Origin: Christiangramia sp.
GTDB taxonomy: Bacteria > Bacteroidota > Bacteroidia > Flavobacteriales > Flavobacteriaceae
Assembly (NCBI GenBank): GCA_024644145.1
Contig: JAHELO010000041.1
Location: forward strand, 1-9,529
Reading direction: 5' to 3'
Length of the DNA stretch: 9,529 nt
Of this stretch, positions 1 to 5,961 are shown piece by piece. Position 1 is the stretch's first letter, and every line of letters starts with the position of its first letter. Position numbers and translations under genes: made by a program. The notes beneath the pieces are model-generated. The model had not been told where the DNA came from and did not search any database. It worked only from the letters and a program-made list of their open reading frames with translations.

Positions 1-842
1 AAAACTCCAATTGTCGGTTTTAACCCTACCACAGAATTTGAACTTGCTGGTGATAATATAGATCCTGATGTCTCAGATCCTACCGCAACAGGTGCCAGGT
101 TAGCCGCAACCGCGACTCCACTTCCCGAACTGGAACCTCCGGTATCATGTATCTTTCTACCATATGGATTAAAGGTTTGTCCTCCCATAGTAGAAAAACC
201 ATTTGGGCATCCTTCACAGAAAAAATTAGCCCATTCACTTAAATTGGCCTTACCAAGGACCAGGGCTCCATTATTTTTTAACTGCTTTACAATAAAAGCA
301 TCCCGGGTTTGGTTATTTTTAAGCGCCGCAGCCCCGGCGGTAGTTGGCATGGCTACAGTATTAATGTTATCTTTTAAAAGAACAGGAATCCCGTAGATAG
401 GATGTTGATCACCTACTTGATCTTTTTCCAGGTCTTTTTGTCTGGCTTCTTTAATGAGATCAGGGTTCAGGGAGATTACAGAATTCAGGGACAACTCATT
501 ATTCCTGTCGTATTCTTTAATTCTGGCCAGATAGAAAAGTGAAAGCTCTTCATAGGTTAGTTTCCCTTCAGCGATCGCTTGCTGGATCTCGGGGATCGTT
601 TTCTCGAAGACCATTACTTTAATTTCCTCATACACTTCTGTAGAAAAATCGGCAAGATCTTCCTTAAAAGGAGCATAGAGACTATCGGATTCTATAAATT
701 TCGATTCTATTACTTTATACTCGATCTCTTCTACCTGAGGTACCGTGTCTTCCTCAATGGAAGCATCAGAAATATGTTCAGAACGTTCATTCCTGCAGCT
801 GAGGCTGGAAATAAATATTGCTAGAAATAATAGTTTTTTCAT
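1..842 (-). CDS. Amidase-signature family hydrolase, putative lipoprotein (3' end beyond window)
   Basis: The first 280 codons of an amidase-signature (AS) enzyme are visible; the stop lies beyond the left edge (family members are usually about 450-550 residues). AS enzymes cleave amide bonds with a Ser–cisSer–Lys triad. All three can be placed: K157 in LLKDN, cis-Ser S237 in DTGGSSSGSG and nucleophile S261 in GSETSGSI. The S237-S261 spacing of 24 matches FAAH (S217/S241), and GLKPT follows at 273-277. The start MKKLLFLAIFISSLSC is a short hydrophobic signal ending at C16, so lipidation and export to the envelope are likely, although the lipobox (SLSC) is relaxed. Residues 17-75 form an acidic extension before the catalytic domain. 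The nucleophile motif has E257, S259 and L263 where the commonest form is GSDTGGSIR; Glu occurs in some bacterial peptide-amidase-like members. Substrate is unknown. It starts 53 nt after ftsY on the same strand with no terminator between, so it may be co-transcribed; a short GU-containing stem-loop (875-889) lies in the gap. Confidence 0.88.
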   Translation of the reverse strand, partial: MKKLLFLAIFISSLSCRNERSEHISDASIEEDTVPQVEEIEYKVIESKFIESDSLYAPFKEDLADFSTEVYEEIKVMVFEKTIPEIQQAIAEGKLTYEELSLFYLARIKEYDRNNELSLNSVISLNPDLIKEARQKDLEKDQVGDQHPIYGIPVLLKDNINTVAMPTTAGAAALKNNQTRDAFIVKQLKNNGALVLGKANLSEWANFFCEGCPNGFSTMGGQTFNPYGRKIHDTGGSSSGSGVAVAANLAPVAVGSETSGSILSPASSNSVVGLKPTIGV

Positions 843-895
843 GCAGGAGAGATTAAATGTCAAGGAGAATATTATTGGCCTATGACCAACAGTTT

Positions 896-1849
896 TTATT
901 TAAAGAATGAATCTACAAATTCATATTTATTAAATACCTGCAGGTCTTCTATTCCTTCCCCCACCCCGATGTATTTTACGGGAATTTTAAACTGGTCACT
1001 GATTCCTATTACAACGCCTCCTTTAGCCGTACCGTCAAGTTTAGTAACCGCAAGTGAAGTAACTTCAGTTGCTGCAGTGAACTGTTTTGCCTGCTCAAAG
1101 GCATTTTGACCGGTAGAACCATCTAATACTAAAAGAACTTCATGAGGGGCATCCGGAATGGTTTTCTGCATTACTCTTTTTACTTTAGTAAGCTCCTTCA
1201 TAAGGTTCACCTTATTATGAAGCCTTCCTGCAGTATCTATAAGCACAACATCGGCATCCATTTTTACAGCGCTTTGTACCGTATCAAAGGCTACAGATGC
1301 CGGGTCACTGCCCATCTTTTGTTTGATAATAGGAACATCTGTTCTGTCTGCCCATATTTGAAGCTGATCTATTGCCGCCGCTCTAAACGTATCGGCTGCT
1401 CCTAGCACCACCTTTTTACCTTTACTTTTAAACTGATGGGCAAGTTTACCGATAGTAGTGGTTTTGCCCACGCCATTCACTCCAACCACCATAATAACAT
1501 ACGGCTTTGTATTTCCAGGAACATGAATATCTGAATCCTCACCCGTATTGGTTTCTGAAAGCAGCGCTGCGATTTCCTCGCGAAGTATTTTATTCAGCTC
1601 GTCGGTGCCAAGATATTTATCTCTAGCTACCCTTTCTTCAATTCTATTGATCACTTTAATAGTGGTGGCCACACCTACATCACTGCTCACCAGCACATCT
1701 TCGAGATCATCAAGCACTTCATCATCCACCTTAGATTTTCCGGCAACAGCCTTACTCATCTTATCCAAGAAACTGGATTTGGATTTCTCCAATCCTTTAT
1801 CCAGATTTTCCTTCTTTTCTTTAGAAAAAAACTTTTTAAATAAACTCAT
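896..1849 (-). CDS. ftsY: Signal recognition particle receptor FtsY (SRP GTPase)
   Basis: FtsY is the membrane-associated SRP receptor that docks ribosome–SRP complexes at the SecYEG translocon; its GTPase pairs with that of Ffh. The 317-residue protein shows the complete NG domain: helical N domain at about 20-100, P-loop GVNGVGKTTT (123-132), the insertion-box region with DTFRAAA (153-159), DTAGR (205-209), TKLDGTAKGG (269-278) and a C-terminal GVGEGIEDL (296-304). The acidic A domain of the E. coli protein is essentially absent; only a short Lys/Glu-rich start remains, beginning MSLFKKFF, which could form the amphipathic membrane-targeting helix. This short form is usual outside enterobacteria. 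The gene lies downstream of rpmB-rpmG-DUF4295 but is separated from them by a strong terminator (1923-1958). I see no clear TAnnTTTG element in the 73 nt between that hairpin and the start, so it depends on an unrecognised promoter or on read-through. Confidence 0.98.
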   Translation of the reverse strand: MSLFKKFFSKEKKENLDKGLEKSKSSFLDKMSKAVAGKSKVDDEVLDDLEDVLVSSDVGVATTIKVINRIEERVARDKYLGTDELNKILREEIAALLSETNTGEDSDIHVPGNTKPYVIMVVGVNGVGKTTTIGKLAHQFKSKGKKVVLGAADTFRAAAIDQLQIWADRTDVPIIKQKMGSDPASVAFDTVQSAVKMDADVVLIDTAGRLHNKVNLMKELTKVKRVMQKTIPDAPHEVLLVLDGSTGQNAFEQAKQFTAATEVTSLAVTKLDGTAKGGVVIGISDQFKIPVKYIGVGEGIEDLQVFNKYEFVDSFFK

Positions 1850-1922
1850 TATATTTGGCAGGTTTAAGATTAAAAGAAGGTGTTAACCCTCCTTTAATGC
1901 GGCAATAAATATACATAAAAAG

Positions 1923-1958
1923 AAAAAGCCGTCCAGATAGAATCCAGGACGGCTTTTT
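1923..1958 (-). terminator. Strong intrinsic terminator after DUF4295 gene (symmetrical)
   Basis: Perfect 12-bp inverted repeat: AAAAAGCCGTCC (1923-1934) pairs with GGACGGCTTTTT (1947-1958) around a 12-nt loop. Read on the minus strand the GC-rich core GGAC..GCC is followed by CTTTTTCTTTTTATG, a classical U-rich tail. It begins 31 nt after the DUF4295 stop and ends 73 nt before the ftsY start. The flanking A and T runs make it able to work in both directions, but no plus-strand gene approaches it. Confidence 0.9.
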
Positions 1959-1989
1959 AAGATTATTTAAAATCGTTTGTGAACGATCC

Positions 1990-2139
1990 TTACTTTTTCA
2001 AAAAGTCGTTAACTTCTTCCGGAGCCATGATTTGTTCTACAAAAGTGTAGGCACCGGTTTTCTTAGATTTAACCATTTTGATTGCTTTGGTTAATCTTTT
2101 AGATCCTGTTTGAATAGATGCTACTGATTTCTTTGCCAT
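1990..2139 (-). CDS. DUF4295 family small basic protein, probable ribosomal protein bL38
   Basis: A 49-codon gene beginning MAKKSVASIQTGSKRLTKAI and ending NDFLKK, very rich in Lys and Thr/Ser with an acidic stretch near the C-terminus (APEEVND). The sequence fits DUF4295, a family of about 50 residues found in Bacteroidota and placed directly after rpmG. From memory, a small protein found in the Flavobacterium johnsoniae 70S cryo-EM structure was named bL38; I believe this family is that protein but cannot verify it here. It starts 7 nt after the rpmG stop, so it is very probably co-transcribed and co-translated with bL28 and bL33, consistent with a role in the large subunit. The first ATG is chosen because the shared MAKK start fits the family and leaves the short coupling distance. 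A strong terminator follows. Confidence 0.93.
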   Translation of the reverse strand: MAKKSVASIQTGSKRLTKAIKMVKSKKTGAYTFVEQIMAPEEVNDFLKK

Positions 2140-2146
2140 GACTCAA

Positions 2147-2329
2147 TTATTTTATTTCTTTATGAACCGTCATTTTCTTAAGAATCGGGTTGAATTTTTT
2201 CAACTCAATTCTATCCGGTGTATTCTTCTTATTTTTTGTAGTAATATATCTTGAAGTACCTGGTTGTCCAGATGTCTTATGCTCTGTACATTCTAAAATT
2301 ACCTGAACTCTGTTACCTTTCTTTGCCAT
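2147..2329 (-). CDS. rpmG: Large-subunit ribosomal protein bL33
   Basis: The 60-residue protein [17 protein letters not shown]... is bL33, a small basic protein of the 50S subunit located near the E site. Family marks are the [13 protein letters not shown] start, the [21 protein letters not shown] middle (read in parts, residues 26-46) and a basic tail. Only one cysteine (C14) remains of the two CxxC pairs of zinc-binding bL33, so this is the zinc-independent (C-minus) form. It lies 26 nt after rpmB and 7 nt before the DUF4295 gene in the same transcription unit. Confidence 0.97.
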   Translation of the reverse strand: MAKKGNRVQVILECTEHKTSGQPGTSRYITTKNKKNTPDRIELKKFNPILKKMTVHKEIK

Positions 2330-2355
2330 TGTGAAATATTTTTAGGTGCTAAGGA

Positions 2356-2595
2356 TTACTTTTGAAGAAATCCTTTTGCTTTAGCTTCCTTAATTACGGC
2401 AGAAATGCCTTTTTTATTGATATCTTTTAATGCAGACGTACACACTTTAAGTGTTACCCATCTGTCTTCTTCAGGAATAAAAAAACGTTTTTTAACTAAG
2501 TTAGCGTTAAATTTACGTTTAGTTTTATTCATGGCGTGAGAAACATTATTCCCAACCATAGCTCTTTTCCCGGTAAGTTCACAAACTCTTGACAT
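2356..2595 (-). CDS. rpmB: Large-subunit ribosomal protein bL28
   Basis: The 79-residue product starts [20 protein letters not shown] and contains the family's [16 protein letters not shown] segment (24-39) and C-terminal [15 protein letters not shown]. bL28 is a 50S protein near the exit of the E site. Only C5 and C52 are present, so the four-cysteine zinc site of some bL28 proteins is missing (C-minus form, matching the C-minus bL33 beside it). It is the first gene of rpmB-rpmG-DUF4295. A promoter-like pair of elements at 2632-2662 would give a leader of roughly 30 nt, and a second one lies about 110 nt further upstream. Confidence 0.97.
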   Translation of the reverse strand: MSRVCELTGKRAMVGNNVSHAMNKTKRKFNANLVKKRFFIPEEDRWVTLKVCTSALKDINKKGISAVIKEAKAKGFLQK

Positions 2596-2631
2596 TGCTC
2601 TATACTTTTCTCGTTATTTCAAAACAGGCTG

Positions 2632-2662
2632 CAAATTAACGATTTTTTTACCTAACAGACAA
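2632..2662 (-). promoter_or_regulatory. Putative Bacteroidota-type promoter P2 for rpmB operon
   Basis: On the minus strand TTG (2660-2662) is followed after 20 nt by TTAATTTG (2632-2639), which matches TAnnTTTG, the -7 element of the primary sigma factor in Bacteroidota, at seven of eight places. Spacing is as expected. The start point would fall near 2625, giving a 5' leader of about 30 nt before the rpmB ATG. Read from sequence only. Confidence 0.6.
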
Positions 2663-2743
2663 CTAATTCAAAAAAAATATTTTAGACTGAATATTATTGC
2701 TGGATATCATCGTTTAGCTACTGCTGCTGCGCTATTCCGGAGG

Positions 2744-2775
2744 CAAAAATAAGATTTTTTGAAGGTATAAATCAA
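2744..2775 (-). promoter_or_regulatory. Putative upstream promoter P1 for rpmB operon
   Basis: On the minus strand TTG (2773-2775) is followed after 21 nt by TATTTTTG (2744-2751), a full match to TAnnTTTG. Transcription would start near 2737 and yield a leader of about 140 nt that passes through the P2 region and a weak AU-only stem-loop (2676-2695) with a U run. It lies about 50 nt behind the cinA stop. Confidence 0.5.
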
Positions 2776-2823
2776 GTTAATCCCAAATTAAATCTGGATT
2801 CCCTTCTTGCAATAATCTGAAGA

Positions 2824-4083
2824 TCAATTTCCTTTACTTAAATCAATGATACTTTGATGCAGTAATTCCATTGCCTTATTAACTGCCTTACCAAGCACTT
2901 TTTCGCGATGATTACCAAAATTAAAGCGATGAGATACAACTTTTTTAGGAGTGGCTATGCCAATAAATACAGTGCCGATTTCAGCGTTACTATCCCCTTT
3001 TGTTGGACCAGCATTCCCGGTGGTGGAAATAGCGAACTGAGTATGGAATTTCTCCTGCGCTCCCCTGGCCATCGCTTCTGCGACTTCAGCACTTACCACG
3101 GAATACTTTTCTATCAACTCCTCTGGAACCTCAAGAAGTTCTTTTTTCGCCTCAGTAGAATAACTCACCACACTACCTTTAAAACTCACCGAGGCTCCGG
3201 GTTCCCGGGTGAAAATTGATGCCAGCTTTCCTCCTGTACAACTTTCAGCAGTTGCCATGGTCCAGTTTTGCTCTGCCAGTAATCTGCTAATAATTACCTC
3301 CATAGGATCTTCATCTTCATACCCGAAAATAATATCCCCTATGAAATGATGGAGCTTCGAAATCGCCTGGTCTATTAAATTCTTCAAGCTTTCTTCATTA
3401 TCTCCTTTGGCAGATAATCTTAACCGCACTTTACCTAAATGCGGAAGGTATGCCAGCTTTATTTCTTCAGGTAAATTCTCTTCCCAGGATTCAATCTTTT
3501 CAGCAAGCGCACTTTCACCTAAACCATAAGTAATGACCGTCTTGTGTAAAATTACCGGTCGGGAATAATTTTGCATGATGCGAGGAATGATCTCCCTGTC
3601 CATAAGGCCTCTCATCTCATAAGGAACTCCGGGAATAGAAATAAATACATGCTCATTCTCTTCAAACCACATTCCTGGAGCAGTACCATATTCGTTATGC
3701 AGGGCTATCGATTTAGACGGCAACAGTGCCTGGTCACGATTTAGGTCTGATATTGGCGTATCTATATATTTTTCAAAAAGTTGCTCTATATGCTGGAGCA
3801 CCTCTTTATTGCGAATTAAATGATCATCAAAAAATTCACAAAGGCATTTTTTAGTGATATCGTCTTTAGTTGGGCCGAGACCACCAGTAATTATTATAAT
3901 ATCGGCTCTTTGTGAAGCATCTTCAAGGCTTTGAAGAATATGATCACGCTCATCCTGGATTGAAGTTATTTGATAAACGCTTACCCCTATCTTGTTAAGC
4001 TCTTTTGCAATATATGCCGAATTAGTATCCACAATCTGACCGATGAGGATTTCATCTCCGATTGTGATTATTTCAGCTTTCAT
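2824..4083 (-). CDS. cinA: CinA-family protein (MoaB/Mog-like ADP-ribose pyrophosphatase domain plus NMN deamidase domain)
   Basis: The 419-residue protein is a full-length two-domain CinA. The N-terminal COG1058/MoCF-like domain (about 1-170) shows [14 protein letters not shown] (9-22) and [10 protein letters not shown] (66-75); in characterised homologues it hydrolyses ADP-ribose and related dinucleotides. The C-terminal CinA/PncC domain (about 258-415) shows AESCTGG (279-285, probable catalytic S281), Y308 and K313 in the conserved YSxxAK segment, and GNAGP (356-360); this domain deamidates nicotinamide mononucleotide to nicotinate mononucleotide in pyridine nucleotide recycling. Combined, the protein would recycle NAD breakdown products in the cytosol. 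The name comes from competence/damage-inducible loci of Gram-positives; that role need not apply here. Its ATG overlaps the HPt stop by 4 nt, so translation is coupled. No convincing GC-rich terminator follows the stop. Confidence 0.95.
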   Translation of the reverse strand: MKAEIITIGDEILIGQIVDTNSAYIAKELNKIGVSVYQITSIQDERDHILQSLEDASQRADIIIITGGLGPTKDDITKKCLCEFFDDHLIRNKEVLQHIEQLFEKYIDTPISDLNRDQALLPSKSIALHNEYGTAPGMWFEENEHVFISIPGVPYEMRGLMDREIIPRIMQNYSRPVILHKTVITYGLGESALAEKIESWEENLPEEIKLAYLPHLGKVRLRLSAKGDNEESLKNLIDQAISKLHHFIGDIIFGYEDEDPMEVIISRLLAEQNWTMATAESCTGGKLASIFTREPGASVSFKGSVVSYSTEAKKELLEVPEELIEKYSVVSAEVAEAMARGAQEKFHTQFAISTTGNAGPTKGDSNAEIGTVFIGIATPKKVVSHRFNFGNHREKVLGKAVNKAMELLHQSIIDLSKGN

Positions 4084-4421
4084 TCTAGTTCAAAATCGCG
4101 TTTAAGTGCTATAGCAGCTACATCTACTTTTTTGGTGATGGTTTCGCTGGCTACCGGCACTTCATCTTTTCTTTGTCCTTTCTTAGACCAGGCTTCAATA
4201 ATCTGGATCTGCTCCATTAGATTCAAGCCAAAAAGCTGGAGATTAGGTTTCATTTTATGAGCAAACTGGTATGCCAGTGATGGGTTATCGTTGGCTATTG
4301 CCTCATTCATTGCAGCCACATCTGGCGGTATTTCTTCAAGAAAAGTTTGTACCACAACAAGCATAAATTCTTCATCCCCACCGGCCATTTCTTTAACTTC
4401 GTCTAGATTATAGCTACTCAT
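4080..4421 (-). CDS. Single-domain HPt (histidine phosphotransfer) protein
   Basis: A 113-residue acidic, all-helical-looking protein. The HPt signature HxxK(x6)G is present as [14 protein letters not shown]55 is the predicted phosphoacceptor, K58 the supporting lysine and G65 the conserved glycine. The preceding [19 protein letters not shown] (20-38) matches the usual FLxxxPxxLxxL helix that packs against the His helix. There is no kinase, receiver or membrane domain, so it would act as a soluble phosphorelay carrier between a hybrid kinase and a response regulator encoded elsewhere; none is nearby. It begins 8 nt after the FAH-family stop and overlaps cinA by 4 nt (ATGA), so it is produced with metabolic enzymes and not with other two-component genes. 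A regulatory or scaffold role without phosphotransfer is possible but H55 is intact. Confidence 0.88.
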   Translation of the reverse strand: MSSYNLDEVKEMAGGDEEFMLVVVQTFLEEIPPDVAAMNEAIANDNPSLAYQFAHKMKPNLQLFGLNLMEQIQIIEAWSKKGQRKDEVPVASETITKKVDVAAIALKRDFELE

Positions 4422-4429
4422 TAAGTTCT

Positions 4430-5044
4430 TTATTTAACTTTAATAGAAAACATTTTTTTATCCTCCAGATACCCTGTTAACCTGTCTTCCGGAGCTACTT
4501 TACCTACTCCTGCTGGGGTTCCGGTAAAAATGATATCCCCGATCTTTAGGGTAAAAAACGTCGAAATATAAGCAATTAATTCATCAATTTTCCACAACAT
4601 ATGAGAGGTGCTTGCCTGCTGCACGACCTCTTCATTCTTTTGCAAACGAAAATGCAGATCGTCTATACTACCTAAATCTTTCTTATCCAACCACTTATTA
4701 CATACCACCGCTGCACCATCAAAAGCTTTTGCTTTCTCCCACGGCAATCCTTTTTCCTTCAATTTCTCCTGAAGATCCCGGGCAGTAAAATCTATACCGA
4801 GGCCTATCTCATCATAATATTTATGCGCGAATTTTTCCTGGATGTGCTTGCCAATCCTGTTGATCCTAACCAGGACCTCTACCTCGTAATGAACATCGTT
4901 TGAAAAATCTGGAATAAAGAAGGGTTGTTTCTTTAAAAGTATGGATGTATCTGGCTTTTGAAATAATACCGGCTCTTCGGGTTTTTCATTTTGCAGTTCC
5001 TCAATATGATCTGTGTAGTTCCTGCCAACGCAAATAATCTTCAT
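4430..5044 (-). CDS. Fumarylacetoacetate hydrolase (FAH) family protein, FAHD1/YcgM-like
   Basis: The 204-residue single-domain member of the FAH superfamily resembles the short FAHD1/YcgM type (about 210-225 residues), whose known activities include acylpyruvate hydrolysis and oxaloacetate decarboxylation. Visible features: start MKIICVGRNYTDH; LFQKP (27-31); the metal ligands E54 and E56 in HYEVEV with D85 in GIDFTARD; KAFDGAAV (106-113); and GDIIFTGTPAGVGKV (169-183). The metal is normally Mg or Mn. The exact substrate cannot be read from sequence. The start is firm: its ATG shares one base with the TAA of the upstream exonuclease gene (TAATG), implying translational re-initiation. It would be a cytosolic enzyme clearing oxaloacetate or related keto acids, next to another housecleaning enzyme, CinA. 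Confidence 0.93.
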   Translation of the reverse strand: MKIICVGRNYTDHIEELQNEKPEEPVLFQKPDTSILLKKQPFFIPDFSNDVHYEVEVLVRINRIGKHIQEKFAHKYYDEIGLGIDFTARDLQEKLKEKGLPWEKAKAFDGAAVVCNKWLDKKDLGSIDDLHFRLQKNEEVVQQASTSHMLWKIDELIAYISTFFTLKIGDIIFTGTPAGVGKVAPEDRLTGYLEDKKMFSIKVK

Positions 5045-5820
5045 TAGGACAACTTATTATTTAGCTTACGAAGCTTAATAGCCGTTAGAACTTTTTTAGT
5101 GTAAAGCGGAAAATCGGCATTTTGAATCCAACCAAAATATCCGGGTTCATCTTCAAGAACCTGTTCTACATGTTTTCCTTTATATTTTCCAAAAGCAAAT
5201 ACCTCTTTACCTTTTTTATCGTAACTAATGAAGCCGGCAAAATCTGCAAATTTCTTCCTGGCACTAAAATCTGCCAGCCATTTCATATCATTTTCCAGGT
5301 CACTATACCTGTCCAGTTGTGATTTTAAGACCTCGTAGGTAGCCTCAGTATCTGCTTCAGCACCATGCGCGCCTTCAAGTTCTTTTCCGCAGTAAAATTG
5401 ATATGCCGCAGATAGGGTTCTTTGCTCCTTTTTATGGAAGATGGTTTGCACATCTACAGCAACCACATTTTTCATTTCAAAGTCTATCCCTGCCCTTAAA
5501 AGTTCCTCAACAAGAAGTGGTATATCAAAACGATTGGAATTATACCCTCCAAGATCACAGCCCTTTATCAGGTCATGTATCTTGGTGGCAAGCTCTTTAA
5601 AAGTAGGTTCATTGGCCACTTTTTCATTGGAGATACCATGAATGGCAACCACCTCTGCAGGAATATCGCGCTCTGGATTCACCAGCCAGGTATGGCTTTC
5701 TTTATTACCGTTTGGATATACTTTGAGGATGGCAATTTCTACTATTCGATCCTTTGAAATATTGGTTCCGGTGGTTTCCAGGTCAAAAAAACAAATAGGT
5801 TTGGTAAGCTTGAGGTCCAT
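5044..5820 (-). CDS. DEDDh-family 3'-5' exonuclease (DnaQ-like) with C-terminal DUF3820-like domain
   Basis: The 258-residue protein has a DnaQ/RNase T-type exonuclease domain at about 7-170. The acidic residues are all seen: D13 and E15 in FFDLETTG (Exo I), D99 in NSNRFDIP (Exo II), and H152 with D157 in HGAEADTEAT (Exo III, DEDDh type). Such enzymes remove nucleotides from the 3' ends of DNA or RNA using two metal ions. The C-terminal part (about 205-250), FAFGKYKGKHVEQV followed by YFGWI, resembles the small DUF3820-type domain found at the ends of several bacterial exonucleases. It is often annotated as Pol III epsilon, but the tail differs from the alpha-binding tail of E. coli DnaQ, so a repair or RNA-turnover role is equally likely. 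First gene of the exonuclease–FAH–HPt–cinA operon, overlapping the next start by 1 nt. A weak -7-like TAACTTTA lies at 5835-5842 without a matching TTG. Confidence 0.94.
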   Translation of the reverse strand: MDLKLTKPICFFDLETTGTNISKDRIVEIAILKVYPNGNKESHTWLVNPERDIPAEVVAIHGISNEKVANEPTFKELATKIHDLIKGCDLGGYNSNRFDIPLLVEELLRAGIDFEMKNVVAVDVQTIFHKKEQRTLSAAYQFYCGKELEGAHGAEADTEATYEVLKSQLDRYSDLENDMKWLADFSARKKFADFAGFISYDKKGKEVFAFGKYKGKHVEQVLEDEPGYFGWIQNADFPLYTKKVLTAIKLRKLNNKLS

Positions 5821-5912
5821 ATTTAAAAATTTGGGTAAAGTTAGTATATTTTGAGAGTTCCCTTAAATAAAAGACTCAACAAAAAGTCTGGAAATAGAAA
5901 AATGCAAAATCT

Positions 5913-5940
5913 AAAAAAGCCACGGAAACCGTGGCTTTTT
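5913..5940 (-). terminator. Strong intrinsic terminator after the E2 gene
   Basis: A perfect 12-bp stem, AAAAAGCCACGG (5914-5925) with CCGTGGCTTTTT (5929-5940), closes a 3-nt loop. On the minus strand the hairpin starts 21 nt after the E2 stop and is followed by CTTTTTTAG. It separates the E2 gene from the exonuclease operon, which must therefore have its own promoter in 5821-5912. The flanking A/T runs would also let it terminate plus-strand transcripts. Confidence 0.92.
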
Positions 5941-5961
5941 ACATATTTTAAATCAATAACT

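Noticed and set aside
882..1109. Plus-strand open frames antisense to ftsY (also 1142-1405 and 1548-1886)
   Set aside because: They mirror a fully conserved FtsY; their predicted products show no family features.
1850..1857. TATATTTG, a perfect TAnnTTTG on the plus strand
   Set aside because: It faces away from all genes here; everything downstream on the plus strand is antisense to real minus-strand genes and no plus-strand gene with coding character follows.
1888..1894. Perfect Shine-Dalgarno core AAGGAGG on the minus strand upstream of ftsY
   Set aside because: It is about 38 nt from the ftsY ATG, with no start codon at usable distance, and Bacteroidota ribosomes generally do not use SD pairing. 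Likely chance.
2720..2735. Short GCA/CTG-type triplet run in the rpmB leader
   Set aside because: Only about three units; too short to be called a repeat.
2779..2800. Inverted repeat AATCC...GGATT after cinA as a terminator
   Set aside because: The stem is AT-rich with a bulged G and GU pair, and no U run follows on the minus strand.
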